In this document: positions 52,282 to 60,734 of the stretch, piece after piece
Layout of the letters: each line of letters starts with the position of its first letter
How positions within the stretch are numbered: the stretch's first letter is position 1
Assembly (NCBI GenBank): GCA_035342095.1
Contig: DAOQWL010000005.1
Location: forward strand, 1 to 64,000
DNA: 64,000 nucleotides
Source: PLanc-01 sp035342095
GTDB taxonomy: Bacteria > Planctomycetota > Phycisphaerae > Sedimentisphaerales > Anaerobacaceae
Direction: 5' to 3'
Position numbers and translations under genes: made by a program
Notes under the pieces: generated by a model
Told to the model about the DNA's origin: nothing
What the model saw: the letters and a program-made list of their open reading frames with translations, nothing else
Databases searched by the model: none

Positions 52282-53337
52282 ATGACCAAACGCCAGTTCT
52301 CTGTTTCCCGGGTGCCGGGGGCTCCAGTCTCTGACGCCGAACTCATAGACGATCTACGCCGCGTCGCGGAGACAATCGGGCAGCCCACCGTAACGGAGCG
52401 GGAGTACGAAGAGCTCGGGGTGTACACTTCAAGTACACAAATCAGTCACTTCGGTTCATGGAACAAAGCACTCGTTGCCGCACAACTCACAACGTATGAG
52501 AAGTCCATTCCTGAAGCAGAACTTCTCCAGGACGTGCGCCGGGTGGCTCAGGGCATCTCTCGATCCACGGTCTCCCAGAAACGATACCGAGAACTCGGGC
52601 ATCACGACTTGCTGACACTCAAGAGCCGCTTCGGCTCTTGGAAGGACGTCCTTACTGCAGCGGGACTTGGCGTCTCGAAGCACGCCGGGATGCCTGACGA
52701 GGAACTCTTCGAAAACACCTTCCGACTCTGGGAGCATTACGGCCGACAACCACGCCGACGTGAACTTGAAAGCCCTCCCTCCACAATCTCCCAGGGACCG
52801 TACTGGCGACGTTTTCGTTCTTGGACGAAGGCTCTCGAATGCTTCGTGGAGTATGCCAACGCACCCGATGTAGTAGCACCCGTTCCGATTGCGGCAAATG
52901 AATCGCTGGACACTCCAAGCACATCTGAATCCGCATCAGATTCACGACACGTAGGACTCTCTGATCATGCCAAACCGACATCGAGAGAGAGCGGGGGATC
53001 GTCACCGCGGCGTACACCGCGAGATCCATCACTTCGGCTTCGTTTCAAAGTCCTCCTCCGGGATCGGTTTCGCTGCCGTCAATGTGGTGCAAGTCCAGCC
53101 ACCAACCTGGGGGTCGAATTGCACGTGGATCACGTCATCCCTTGGAGTGCCGGTGGCGAGACCACCATAGACAATCTTCAGACACTCTGTAAAGACTGCA
53201 ATCTCGGCAAGAGCAATCTCGGCCCGGGGCAGGGGGGACTGGAGGTTATTCGTGCCTACGATGCGGCCAAAGCATCCGGCGCTGAGGCCATTCCTTGCGA
53301 GCAGGCCATCACCGAGATCGAGCGAAGTCGACAATGA
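52282..53337 (+). CDS. HNH endonuclease with three N-terminal HNR repeats
   Basis: A 351-residue protein. Three tandem repeats of about 50 residues (homing-endonuclease-associated, HNR type) are visible: SDAELIDDLRRVAETIGQPT to FGSWNKALVAAQL, PEAELLQDVRRVAQGISRST to FGSWKDVLTAAGL, and PDEELFENTFRLWEHYGRQP to FRSWTKALECF. They should bind DNA. A Ser-rich linker leads to the HNH domain with RDRFRCRQCG, ELHVDHVIPWSAGGETTIDN and LQTLCKDCNLGKSN, complete with zinc cysteines. The ATG at 52282 has GAGGGAG before it. The DNA is slightly less GC-rich than its surroundings, in keeping with mobility. Confidence 0.85.
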   Translation: MTKRQFSVSRVPGAPVSDAELIDDLRRVAETIGQPTVTEREYEELGVYTSSTQISHFGSWNKALVAAQLTTYEKSIPEAELLQDVRRVAQGISRSTVSQKRYRELGHHDLLTLKSRFGSWKDVLTAAGLGVSKHAGMPDEELFENTFRLWEHYGRQPRRRELESPPSTISQGPYWRRFRSWTKALECFVEYANAPDVVAPVPIAANESLDTPSTSESASDSRHVGLSDHAKPTSRESGGSSPRRTPRDPSLRLRFKVLLRDRFRCRQCGASPATNLGVELHVDHVIPWSAGGETTIDNLQTLCKDCNLGKSNLGPGQGGLEVIRAYDAAKASGAEAIPCEQAITEIERSRQ

Positions 53338-53594
53338 CATAGGGTGTGAGTGATTCTGGTGGCACGCGACGCTTTCCTCGTGAAAGAGGAAGGGGCAGAC
53401 TGATCCGGAGTCCGCCGCTGCGCGGCAGGAGTTTGTCGCGTTGGAGCCACCAGCACCGGGGGTGTTCCGCACGCCCTCAAGCGAGCGTCTCGCGGACACA
53501 CGATGTCGGAGGCACCAGAGCGAGAAACTCCCCCGCGCAGGTTCGCTTCGGACCTGCATTAATCCGGCACTCCCGAGGAGCCCAAGTTCTGCCA

Positions 53595-53951
53595 TCACAT
53601 CCCGAACAGCTTCTGTCGGAAGATGAAGAAGACCGCGCCGAGGATGCACAGGCCCGCCCAGAGGTAGTCCAGGCGGATCGATTCCTTCATGTACAGCACG
53701 GAGAAGGGCACGAAAACCGCGAGCGTGACGACCTCCTGGAGGATCTTGAGTTGGCCGACGTTGAGGACCTGGTGTCCGATCCGGTTGGCGGGGACCTGGA
53801 TCAGGTACTCGAAGAACGCAATCCCCCAGCTCATCAGGGCCGCGAGAATCCACGGCTTGGTGGCCAGGTTCTTCAGGTGCCCGTACCAGGCAAACGTCAT
53901 AAAGATATTGCTGCAACACAGGAGCAACGCTGTCGTCACAATCACGCGCAT
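53595..53951 (-). CDS. DMT-family small membrane protein (DUF486)
   Basis: A 118-residue protein with four hydrophobic helices (VIVTTALLLCCSNIFMTFAW; WILAALMSWGIAFFEYLIQ; ILQEVVTLAVFVPFSVLYM; LWAGLCILGAVFFIF). The motif VPANRIGHQVLNVGQLKILQ is characteristic of DUF486 proteins in the drug/metabolite transporter superfamily. The substrate is unknown. It is a single gene convergent with the HNH gene. Confidence 0.88.
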   Translation of the reverse strand: MRVIVTTALLLCCSNIFMTFAWYGHLKNLATKPWILAALMSWGIAFFEYLIQVPANRIGHQVLNVGQLKILQEVVTLAVFVPFSVLYMKESIRLDYLWAGLCILGAVFFIFRQKLFGM

Positions 53952-54050
53952 ATGTGCCCTTCGAACAAGCAGGTCCCATCATATAACGACCCATCGTCCG
54001 GCCGTCATTGGCGGAGTATTATACCACCCCGAGCGCACGCACACAGGTCT

Positions 54051-54650
54051 TCAGAGACGCTCTTTCAGCACCCTCGTGGCCCAGGCGACCTTGTCCACTG
54101 TCGGCGGTTCGTAGGCAGCGAGCCGGTCCAGGAGGGTCGCGGGCGCGTCGTCCACGAGCATCAGGTCGCGGTGCGTCGAGTGGATGAAGCCCTCGTGCAC
54201 GGCGTGATCGACGAAGCGGATCAGGTGGTCGAAATAGCCCCTGGCGTTGAGCAGGCCGCAGGGCTTGGCGTGGAGCGAGAGCTGCGCCCAGGTGAGGGCC
54301 TCGAAGAACTCCTCCGCGGTGCCGTACCCGCCGGGCATGGCGATGAAGGCGTCCGATAGGTCGGCCATGAGGGCCTTGCGCTCGTGCATGGTCTCGACGA
54401 CCCGCAGCGAGGTGACACTCGTCAGGGCAAGGCCCTTTTCTTTGAGGTGCCTGGGGATCACGCCAATAGCCTCTCCGCCGGCTTGCAGAACCGTCTCGGC
54501 CAGCACACCCATCAGCCCGATCCGCCCGCCGCCGAAGACCAAGCCGATCCTCCGCTCGACGAGCGCACGACCCAGCGCTCGGGCGGCGTCCGCATAGCCG
54601 TCATGCCCGCCCACCCCGCTGCCACAATAGACACAAACACGATTCAGCAT
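54051..54650 (-). CDS. LOG family protein (TIGR00730)
   Basis: A 199-residue Rossmann-fold protein. It has VCVYCGSGVGGHDGYADAAR at the N-terminus, GLVFGGGRIGLMGVLAETVL, and the defining PGGYGTAEEFFEALTWAQLS (PGG-x-GT-x-x-E) with the catalytic MHERK just upstream. LOG enzymes hydrolyse nucleoside 5-monophosphates to the base and ribose 5-phosphate; plant relatives activate cytokinins. In bacteria the physiological role is often unclear. It is followed 30 bases upstream by the MFS gene on the same strand, so the two may be cotranscribed. Confidence 0.92.
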   Translation of the reverse strand: MLNRVCVYCGSGVGGHDGYADAARALGRALVERRIGLVFGGGRIGLMGVLAETVLQAGGEAIGVIPRHLKEKGLALTSVTSLRVVETMHERKALMADLSDAFIAMPGGYGTAEEFFEALTWAQLSLHAKPCGLLNARGYFDHLIRFVDHAVHEGFIHSTHRDLMLVDDAPATLLDRLAAYEPPTVDKVAWATRVLKERL

Positions 54651-54679
54651 GGATGATCGATAATTGATTGTTGATGATT

Positions 54680-55933
54680 TCAGTCAGCCGCCAGTTCCGC
54701 ACCTTCCCTCGCGGCATGATATCCTCTCTCTCCCCGGCCGACAACGAGGTCGGGCTCACGAGGTTTCCTCAGCATCCACAGGAGCACGGGCCAGACCGCC
54801 AGGACCGCGACGGGGGCCAGCACCGCCAGCAGGCCGAAGACGCGGATCGGCGTCTGCCACGACGCCGTGACGAGCTTCATGCACAACGCGCCGACCATGA
54901 ACTGGTAGAACACGATGAACGAGGACGCGGAGCCGATGTCCGTGCGGACCTGATCGAGGATCAGGTGGTTGCTCAGCGGGCGGCTCATTCCGCAGAAGAA
55001 GGTCACGGCACACATGCACGCCGCGAACACGCCGTAGTGCAGGCCGCCCAGGAGCAGCAGGCCCGCCCCTCCGACGGCACAGCCGATCAGGCAGATCGTC
55101 AGGAGCACGGTGTCGGGCAGCATTCTCGTGATCCGCGTGCAGACGAACGCCCCCGACATGCCCATCAATGCATTGAGCCCGAACAGCGTGGCGAACGCAT
55201 GGTTCGACAGGCCATAGATCTTGATGTAGACGATCGGGGCAAAGGCGATGAAGCCGTAGAACGGCCCAATGATCAGGCCCATCGCCGTGACGGATAACAG
55301 GTAGCGATGGTTCCTCGCCAGGCGGCCGTAGCGGCCCATCAGCGAGAAGAAGTGTCCCGATACCCGCTCGGCGGCGGTTTCGCGGAACAGCCGCCAGGAG
55401 GCCAGCAGGACGATGCCTCCCAGCACGGCTTGTGTGACGAAGATGCCCCGCCAGTTGGCGAACTTGAGCATGGCCGCGCCGACGCTCGGCGCGATCATCG
55501 GCGCCAGACCCAGGATGATCCCGATCCAGGCGAGGATGTGCTTTCGCTGGGGCCCTTCGTACCGGTCCCGGCAGATCGCCATGCACATCGAGGAAGGCCC
55601 GGCCGCCCCGATCCCCTGGAGGATGCGGAACAGGATCAACTGCGCGACGTTCGTCGCCAGGGAGCAGGCGACCGTCGCGGCGGTGAACAGAGCCAGACCC
55701 GCCAGCAGGACGGGTCTTCGGCCGTACTTGTCCGAGAGCGGGCCGCAGACCAGCAGGAAGACACTGAAACCGGCAAACCAAAGCACCAGCGACAGCGCGA
55801 CCCGACTGTCCGGTACGCCCCACTGCTGGGCGAGGGTCGGCATCGCAGCCAGGTACATATCGGTCGCCATCGCAGGCACCGCCGCAATCGCAGCCAGGAA
55901 GACGACGTACAAAGACCTTCCATTCGATTTCAT
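54680..55933 (-). CDS. MFS transporter, Bcr/CflA drug-resistance type
   Basis: A 417-residue permease with about twelve hydrophobic helices. The N-terminal half shows DMYLAAMPTLAQQW, the MFS motif GPLSDKYGRRPVLLAGLALF and LQGIGAAGPSSMCMAICRDR, all typical of the Bcr/CflA subfamily that exports bicyclomycin, chloramphenicol or other compounds. Cargo cannot be read from sequence. I prefer the ATG at 55933 (MKSNGRSLYVVFLAAIAAVP); a TTG at 55954 is in frame. It is probably in one unit with the LOG gene. Confidence 0.9.
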   Translation of the reverse strand: MKSNGRSLYVVFLAAIAAVPAMATDMYLAAMPTLAQQWGVPDSRVALSLVLWFAGFSVFLLVCGPLSDKYGRRPVLLAGLALFTAATVACSLATNVAQLILFRILQGIGAAGPSSMCMAICRDRYEGPQRKHILAWIGIILGLAPMIAPSVGAAMLKFANWRGIFVTQAVLGGIVLLASWRLFRETAAERVSGHFFSLMGRYGRLARNHRYLLSVTAMGLIIGPFYGFIAFAPIVYIKIYGLSNHAFATLFGLNALMGMSGAFVCTRITRMLPDTVLLTICLIGCAVGGAGLLLLGGLHYGVFAACMCAVTFFCGMSRPLSNHLILDQVRTDIGSASSFIVFYQFMVGALCMKLVTASWQTPIRVFGLLAVLAPVAVLAVWPVLLWMLRKPREPDLVVGRGERGYHAAREGAELAAD

Positions 55934-56253
55934 ATCGAGGTCGTTATCTCTCAAGCCCTATTCTGAGAAAACACCCGACGACTGACTCTCCACGAGCCCC
56001 ATTCTTCGAAGGAGTGCAGAGAAGGGATGCACACAAAGCGGCAGTGCCCAACCATCGTCGGCGATGACGGAATTCTATCACGATCACGCCCTGCTGCCAA
56101 GCCCTTTGCCACAAACTCGTGCCCTCGCGTCTGTGCAGGTTTTCGGGCGTAGGTGCGACACATGCGTCGCCCTCTCTTCTGAAGGGCGACAGGCGAATCC
56201 CGTTTGTCGTGACGCCGCCAGGCGTTATCTTCTGTTGTCTTCAAGATACGCCC
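55934..56253. other. intergenic region with a family B repeat
   Basis: No gene is supported. Family B copy 2 begins at 56201. The region separates the MFS gene and the small membrane protein, both leftward. Confidence 0.35.
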
Positions 56254-56270
56254 TTACGGGCGCACTGCGA
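56201..56270 (+). repeat. dispersed repeat family B, copy 2
   Basis: It is gap-free similar to 46722-46791. The core AGGCGTTATCTTC faces AAGATACGCC to make a hairpin, and GCCCTTACGGGC makes a second. It overlaps the last codons of the small protein at 56254, which may mean the element created that stop. Confidence 0.6.
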
Positions 56271-56427
56271 ACGGCTCCGCCCAGGCCACGGTCTTCTCGC
56301 AAACACGCAAAGGATACGGGGCAAACATGCGATGAGCGCCCCAGAATGAGACGAGCAGGACGCCGACGCACGGGATCAGCATGACGGCCAGGACAGTCGT
56401 GATGACGTGTATGTGTCTGGCAGTCAT
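56254..56427 (-). CDS. small single-helix membrane protein
   Basis: A 57-residue frame starting MTARHIHVITTVLAVMLIPC with one membrane helix, then a short tail. AGGAG lies 11 bases before the ATG, and the start is 15 bases downstream of the GH53 stop. It would be cotranscribed with the galactanase gene. The tail runs into a repeat element, so the original C-terminus may be lost. It is plausible but short. Confidence 0.4.
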   Translation of the reverse strand: MTARHIHVITTVLAVMLIPCVGVLLVSFWGAHRMFAPYPLRVCEKTVAWAEPFAVRP

Positions 56428-56441
56428 GCAGCAGCAGTCTC

Positions 56442-57482
56442 CTAATGTCGCGTGAAGCGGTCGAAGACCGTGATGACCGGCAGTGCGTTGCCTTCGTCGT
56501 CGAAGAAACCCCGGCTTCGCAGCGGGCCCTGGACGGCGGGCTCCCACCAGAAGACGCCCTTGCCGCGATTGCCCGGCGTGGCGAGAACCGCCCGATGAAC
56601 CTCGTCGAGGAACTGCCGCTGGCCCTCGGGCGTCTCGGGGAACGGCGCGGGCTTCCTGCGGTACTCCGCCGGCCGCCAGTTATACGCGACCTCGACCAGG
56701 ATGATGTCCTTCTTGTACTCGTTGGCCATGAAGATCAGGTTCTCGCGAAGGTCCAGGAGCGAGCCGTGCCACCAGGGATAGTAGGACTGCCCGATGACGT
56801 CGTAGTTGATACCATACGAGTGCCACCTGTCGAAGAACCACTTCGTGCGTTCTTTGTCGCCGCCTTTATCGATGTGGATCATGATGAGCGGGTGCGGAGC
56901 ATCGCCTCGGCCCTCCTCCACGCCTTCGATCCCGGCGTGCAGCAGGTCCGCGAGGTTGTCCCAGTTGTCGGGCAGCTTGCCGTCGGGCCAGAGCATGCCG
57001 TTGCTGATCTCGTTGCCGATCTGGACCATGTCCGGCATCGCGTTGGCGTCGCGGAAGGCCATGATCGTGTCGCGCGTGTACTCGTAGACCGCGTGTATCA
57101 GCTCCTCGTGCGATTTGCCCTCCCACGCTTTGGGTATGAACTGCTTGGCAGGGTCGGCCCACGTGTCGGAGTAGTGATAGTTGAGGAGGAACTTGAAACC
57201 GAGCTTCTTCGCGTCCCGGGCCAGTGCAACGGTGTATTCAAGATTGTTCGGCAGGCGAGTCGGCGTGTGGAAGAGACGCAGGCGAATCCAGTTGTAGCCG
57301 TGATCCTTGAAGATCTGCAAGCCAGGCTTGGCCTGTCCCTCGTCCTGGAAGACCGTCCCCCCCTGTTCGGCCTGTCGAAGAAACGACAGGTCCGCTCCCA
57401 TCGCGTAGTCACTGGCCCGCAGCGGTCCCGCCAATCCAGCAATCATCGACAACAACACTGAGAATCCACATCCGCTCTTCAT
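56442..57482 (-). CDS. GH53 endo-beta-1,4-galactanase
   Basis: A 346-residue exported enzyme (signal GFSVLLSMIAGLAGPLRAS). GH53 features are clear: ADLSFLRQAEQGGTVFQDEG, GYNWIRLRLFHTPT, FLLNYHYSDTWADPAKQFIP, acid/base Glu in MVQIGNEISNGMLWPDGKL, nucleophile Glu in IILVEVAYNW, and FWWEPA near the end. The enzyme cuts beta-1,4-galactan side chains of type I arabinogalactan and rhamnogalacturonan I, which fits the PL11 lyase at 21843. The length is normal for a single-domain member. Confidence 0.94.
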   Translation of the reverse strand: MKSGCGFSVLLSMIAGLAGPLRASDYAMGADLSFLRQAEQGGTVFQDEGQAKPGLQIFKDHGYNWIRLRLFHTPTRLPNNLEYTVALARDAKKLGFKFLLNYHYSDTWADPAKQFIPKAWEGKSHEELIHAVYEYTRDTIMAFRDANAMPDMVQIGNEISNGMLWPDGKLPDNWDNLADLLHAGIEGVEEGRGDAPHPLIMIHIDKGGDKERTKWFFDRWHSYGINYDVIGQSYYPWWHGSLLDLRENLIFMANEYKKDIILVEVAYNWRPAEYRRKPAPFPETPEGQRQFLDEVHRAVLATPGNRGKGVFWWEPAVQGPLRSRGFFDDEGNALPVITVFDRFTRH

Positions 57483-57541
57483 GTCCAGGGCCTCCTTCCT
57501 TCGTTGGCTTCTCGTGGGGCGGGTCGCCCGTGCGCCTCGCG

Positions 57542-58150
57542 TCAGTACAGTCGAAAGAACGTGGGGATCACACCGTGTTCATGCAGAGCTTCCGCGATCT
57601 CCAGAATCCCCGCGATCCAGACAAAGACCATCGCATCAAGGACGCCACGCCGGAACACGCGAGGTCTAACCGTGTACTCCTCCGGCTCTCGGAGCCGCGA
57701 GAAGGATGGCCAGAATCTCGGCGTTTGACGAACGTAGGCGTCAAACTCGCCGCCATGGACGGCTCGCAGCCTCCTCTCCTCTGCGCGGATCACAAAGGGA
57801 TAGTAGAGCGAGAAAGCGACGAGGATAATCGCCGCCACGGTGACGTTTTCGGTGGCCAATCCTATCCCGACGCCACCCAGGAGGCTGAAGAAATACAGCG
57901 GATTGCGGCAGGCGGAGTACGGACCAACCGTGATAAGCGTGTTCGTCTTGTACCCGCAGATATACAGGGAGCACCACAGTCGGCCCACTGTGGCCACACC
58001 GATGAGCACCAGGCCCGCAGCGAAGAGGACATCGCTCACAATGCTGATGCCCTCCCAGGCACTCCGAGAAACCAGGACCAACAGGCTCAGGACCGCGGCA
58101 AACAGCCAACTGAACAGCTTCCTCCTCTTCTGAGTGTAGCTTCTGGCCAT
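57542..58150 (-). CDS. isoprenylcysteine carboxyl methyltransferase-like membrane protein
   Basis: A 202-residue membrane protein with about five hydrophobic segments. The block TVGPYSACRNPLYFFSLLGG followed by RAEERRLRAVHGGEFDAYVR matches the SAM-binding C-terminal part of the ICMT/PEMT family (GPY-x4-RNP-x-Y ... EE-x3-x-x-x-G-x-x-Y). Bacterial members methylate lipids or unknown small molecules. The last 50 residues, including another hydrophobic helix, extend past the usual end. It is divergent from nothing close and lies 60 bases before the GH53 gene on the same strand. Confidence 0.78.
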   Translation of the reverse strand: MARSYTQKRRKLFSWLFAAVLSLLVLVSRSAWEGISIVSDVLFAAGLVLIGVATVGRLWCSLYICGYKTNTLITVGPYSACRNPLYFFSLLGGVGIGLATENVTVAAIILVAFSLYYPFVIRAEERRLRAVHGGEFDAYVRQTPRFWPSFSRLREPEEYTVRPRVFRRGVLDAMVFVWIAGILEIAEALHEHGVIPTFFRLY

Positions 58151-58497
58151 GAATCCTCCTGCATGACTACTGTTATGCCTCCAGACGGAGAAGCTCTATA
58201 GAATCAGTTGCCAGTAGCCGACGCCGATCCACCGGCCGAACTTGAAGCCGATCTGTTGGAAGTGGGCCACCTTGCGGAATCCGAACTTCTCCTGCAATCG
58301 AACGCTTGCGTCGTTGGGTAACGCGCTCAGCGTCTTGTGACTCAATGTCACGTATCATGCATACCACCGAAAAGACAGTCAATTCGCAGGGCTCTTGCCC
58401 GGCCGATTGTACTCGCTCCGGTCCCGGCAGATCAATGACGATAATCTCGCGTCCCAAGTGCCGTGGCACGCCAGCCAAGCCGACAACCAGCCGCGAG
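58151..58497. other. gap holding an acetyltransferase remnant
   Basis: Apart from the GNAT fragment at 58196-58326, I see nothing in this stretch between two leftward genes. Confidence 0.4.
58196..58326 (-). pseudogene. GNAT N-acetyltransferase 3-prime-end remnant
   Basis: On the minus strand, LPNDASVRLQEKFGFRKVAH is followed by FQQIGFKFGRWIGVGYWQL to a TAG. This is the typical end of phosphinothricin-type GNAT enzymes (N-x-x-S-x-x-L-x-E-x-x-GF ... G-x-K-x-x-x-W-x-D/G-x-x-Y/W-x-x). The rest of the gene, including the acetyl-CoA loop, is absent. Confidence 0.6.
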
Positions 58498-59121
58498 TCA
58501 GAATGCGAAGATCGCGCCGACCTGGAGTAGAACCTGGCAGAGACCGCCGCCGTCGATTTCCACGGTGAGCGAGCCGGAATCGCTCTCGACGAACGTGTCG
58601 GTGCCGACGAAGGTGAACAGGCCGCGTCCGGCCAGGTACAGGCCGAAGTGCTCCGTGGGAAAGAAACGTACCCCGCCGCCAACGCCGAGCGAGAACCGCG
58701 TGAGCGAGTCGGAGCCGGAGATGGAGGGATCGAGATGCGTGGCTCCGACCGTGGCCACGACAAACGGCTGCCACCGCCCATCGATGAGGATGTATGTCCC
58801 GCCGATGTGATAGTAGTCCAAATCAAGATTGGAGAGTGTCTCGCCGGCGAACAGCCCGTCTTCGGATTCCAGCTCCGTCTCCTGCCGGCTCACAAAGAAC
58901 TCCAGTTGCGTTGACTCGCCCACGCGGATGTCCAGAATCGCACCCCAGCAGGCGGAGTCATCGATCTCGAATTCCTCGCCGCTGTCGGCGTCCTCGATAT
59001 CGCCGCTGAAGCAGTAGCCGTAGAACGGCGTGAACTCGACCGCTTTCAGTTCCGCCGCAGCCGCCGCTCGATTCAGCCCGACCGCGGCACACATCGCCAG
59101 CACGATCCATCGTCCGTTCAT
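58498..59121 (-). CDS. outer-membrane beta-barrel protein
   Basis: A 207-residue exported protein (signal MNGRWIVLAMCAAVGLNRAA). After an acidic loop (FSGDIEDADSGEEFEIDDSA) come alternating amphipathic strands: WGAILDIRVGESTQLEFFVS, YYHIGGTYILIDGRWQPFVV, RFSLGVGGGVRFFPTEHFGL and YLAGRGLFTFVG, ending with VLLQVGAIFAF. This is the pattern of an eight-strand OmpW/OmpX-like barrel with a terminal Phe, as expected for outer-membrane insertion. Its role is unknown. Confidence 0.72.
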   Translation of the reverse strand: MNGRWIVLAMCAAVGLNRAAAAAELKAVEFTPFYGYCFSGDIEDADSGEEFEIDDSACWGAILDIRVGESTQLEFFVSRQETELESEDGLFAGETLSNLDLDYYHIGGTYILIDGRWQPFVVATVGATHLDPSISGSDSLTRFSLGVGGGVRFFPTEHFGLYLAGRGLFTFVGTDTFVESDSGSLTVEIDGGGLCQVLLQVGAIFAF

Positions 59122-59160
59122 GCATCCACTCTCTCGACACAGTTCCCTTCATTTCCAGGA

Positions 59161-60573
59161 TTACGGCAAAGCTCCGGCGGGTGAACCGTTGTCTGCAAGC
59201 CCTCGGGCCGGGCTGCCTGCGGTCAATCGGTAATCGCGCATCTTCGCATCGACAAAGCCCGGCTCAGCGACAATCGAGTGCAGATCGAATCCTCTCTGCC
59301 GCCGGAATGCGTCGAATTCCGCGGGCCCGATGGAGGTCTGTCCCCAGAGCCAGATCGCCCCCTGCGGCTGATGCCAGCAGTTGTAGTCCATCGTCAGGAC
59401 GCTCGTCCAGTCTCGCCCGTGCAGACGCAGGAGGCTGTCCGTTGCATTGCTGAAGATGTTGCAGCACACGACGACATTTGAGGTGGCGGCGCTGTTGTCG
59501 TAGAACATCAGGTGCCGCCCGTTGCGGTCCGGGCGCTGGCGGTGGCCCCAGCCGAAGCCGGCGTCGATGCAGGTGTTGTACTCGAAGCGGATATTGCCCG
59601 TCCGGCTGCTCTCGTCGCGATTCCAGTACTCGAACGAATACTCACAATTCCAGATCACGTTGTTGCGATAGACGATGTTCTCCTGGACGTTCGTCCCGCT
59701 GCCCTGGTTGGTCAGCGCCGCGTCGTAGATCTCCCACAGCCTGCAACCTTCCACGAGGCAATCGCGTGCACTGGCCCAGAACTCGATCCCATTGCCGTAC
59801 CGCACGGGCCTCCCGTCGGCGTTCGTGTGCTGGTGGCCGCCGCCGATGTAGGACAGGTCGCAATCGCGGACGACGATCCCCCGCACGCCCGATCCGCCGA
59901 CGCCGTGGGCGGCGCCGTAGCGCAGAGCCAGGCTCTCGAAGGTCGCATAGCTCTTGCCGGACTGGTCGATGATGTGCCTCTTGAGGGCCAGCTCGATACT
60001 GCGGTGGCCGTCGGCTGGGTTGCCGCTCGACCAGAGGTTCACCTGCCTCGCGGCGGCATCGTAGAAGAAGTCCCCCGCCTCTCGGAGGTCTGCGCGGCTC
60101 CACTTCTTCACGCCGGTGCTCGCGCCGTCATCGAAGATGATATTGCCCACGTCCACCGACAGAGCGGTCGCGCCATCGCTCGCAGCGGTCGTCGCCCAGA
60201 TGCTCCCGCCCTCGCACACCCAATCCAAGGGCGAGTTCATCGCGACCGAGCCGAGCAAGGCGGGTTTGGCGCCTTCTCCGAAGGCGCCGTATGTCACTCG
60301 CGCGGTGGCGTTGCCGCTGCGGGGCACGAGTTGGCCGCGCCAGAGGCCGCCGCGTCGGAACCGGACGCTGTCGCCCGGTTGCAGCGGCGCCGCGTTGACC
60401 TTTTCCAGGGACCGCCACGCGGTCTCGCGGGTCAATCCGTCCGCAGCGTCGTCGCCCTGACTCGCATCGACGTAGTAGTTCCTCGTCGGTTGCGCGACCT
60501 CTGTCGCCGGAACCTCCTCTGCCATGACGAGCCAGACCGCCACCAGACACATGATGCATGAAGACCTGCCCAT
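59161..60573 (-). CDS. secreted right-handed parallel beta-helix protein, polysaccharide lyase-like
   Basis: A 470-residue exported protein. The mature part starts RNYYVDASQGDDAADGLTRE with TAWRSLEKVNAAPLQPGDSV, the N-terminal motif common to many beta-helix lyases and epimerases (YYVD...G-x-D...G-T...A-x-x-x-x-x-PGD). The middle has turn-rich coils with VRDCDLSYIGGGHQH, EGCRLWEIYDAALTNQGSGT, NNVIWNCEYSFEYWNRDES and NIRFEYNTCIDAGFGW. Pectate lyases and related enzymes share this fold, but the catalytic Arg/Lys residues cannot be placed by eye. The ATG at 60573 is used; a GTG lies three codons upstream. Confidence 0.75.
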   Translation of the reverse strand: MGRSSCIMCLVAVWLVMAEEVPATEVAQPTRNYYVDASQGDDAADGLTRETAWRSLEKVNAAPLQPGDSVRFRRGGLWRGQLVPRSGNATARVTYGAFGEGAKPALLGSVAMNSPLDWVCEGGSIWATTAASDGATALSVDVGNIIFDDGASTGVKKWSRADLREAGDFFYDAAARQVNLWSSGNPADGHRSIELALKRHIIDQSGKSYATFESLALRYGAAHGVGGSGVRGIVVRDCDLSYIGGGHQHTNADGRPVRYGNGIEFWASARDCLVEGCRLWEIYDAALTNQGSGTNVQENIVYRNNVIWNCEYSFEYWNRDESSRTGNIRFEYNTCIDAGFGWGHRQRPDRNGRHLMFYDNSAATSNVVVCCNIFSNATDSLLRLHGRDWTSVLTMDYNCWHQPQGAIWLWGQTSIGPAEFDAFRRQRGFDLHSIVAEPGFVDAKMRDYRLTAGSPARGLADNGSPAGALP

Positions 60574-60698
60574 TTGAGACACCCTGCCAACACCAACGCT
60601 ACAGTTTCACCCGGCAGGCGTCGCCCGCCGGCCAACCTGCATCCTACCACAACCCACGTCTGACCGCACCAGCGGTCCGCAAATCACTGAATCCCTGC

Positions 60699-60727
60699 TT
60701 GACAACTGCCGATGGTTCTGGTAGATG
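60699..60727 (+). promoter_or_regulatory. promoter of the leader RNA
   Basis: TTGACA (60699-60704) and TAGATG (60722-60727) are spaced by 17 bases. Transcription would begin near 60735, and nothing but the leader lies before the terminator at 60866-60903. Confidence 0.5.
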
Positions 60728-60734
60728 TAGGTCA

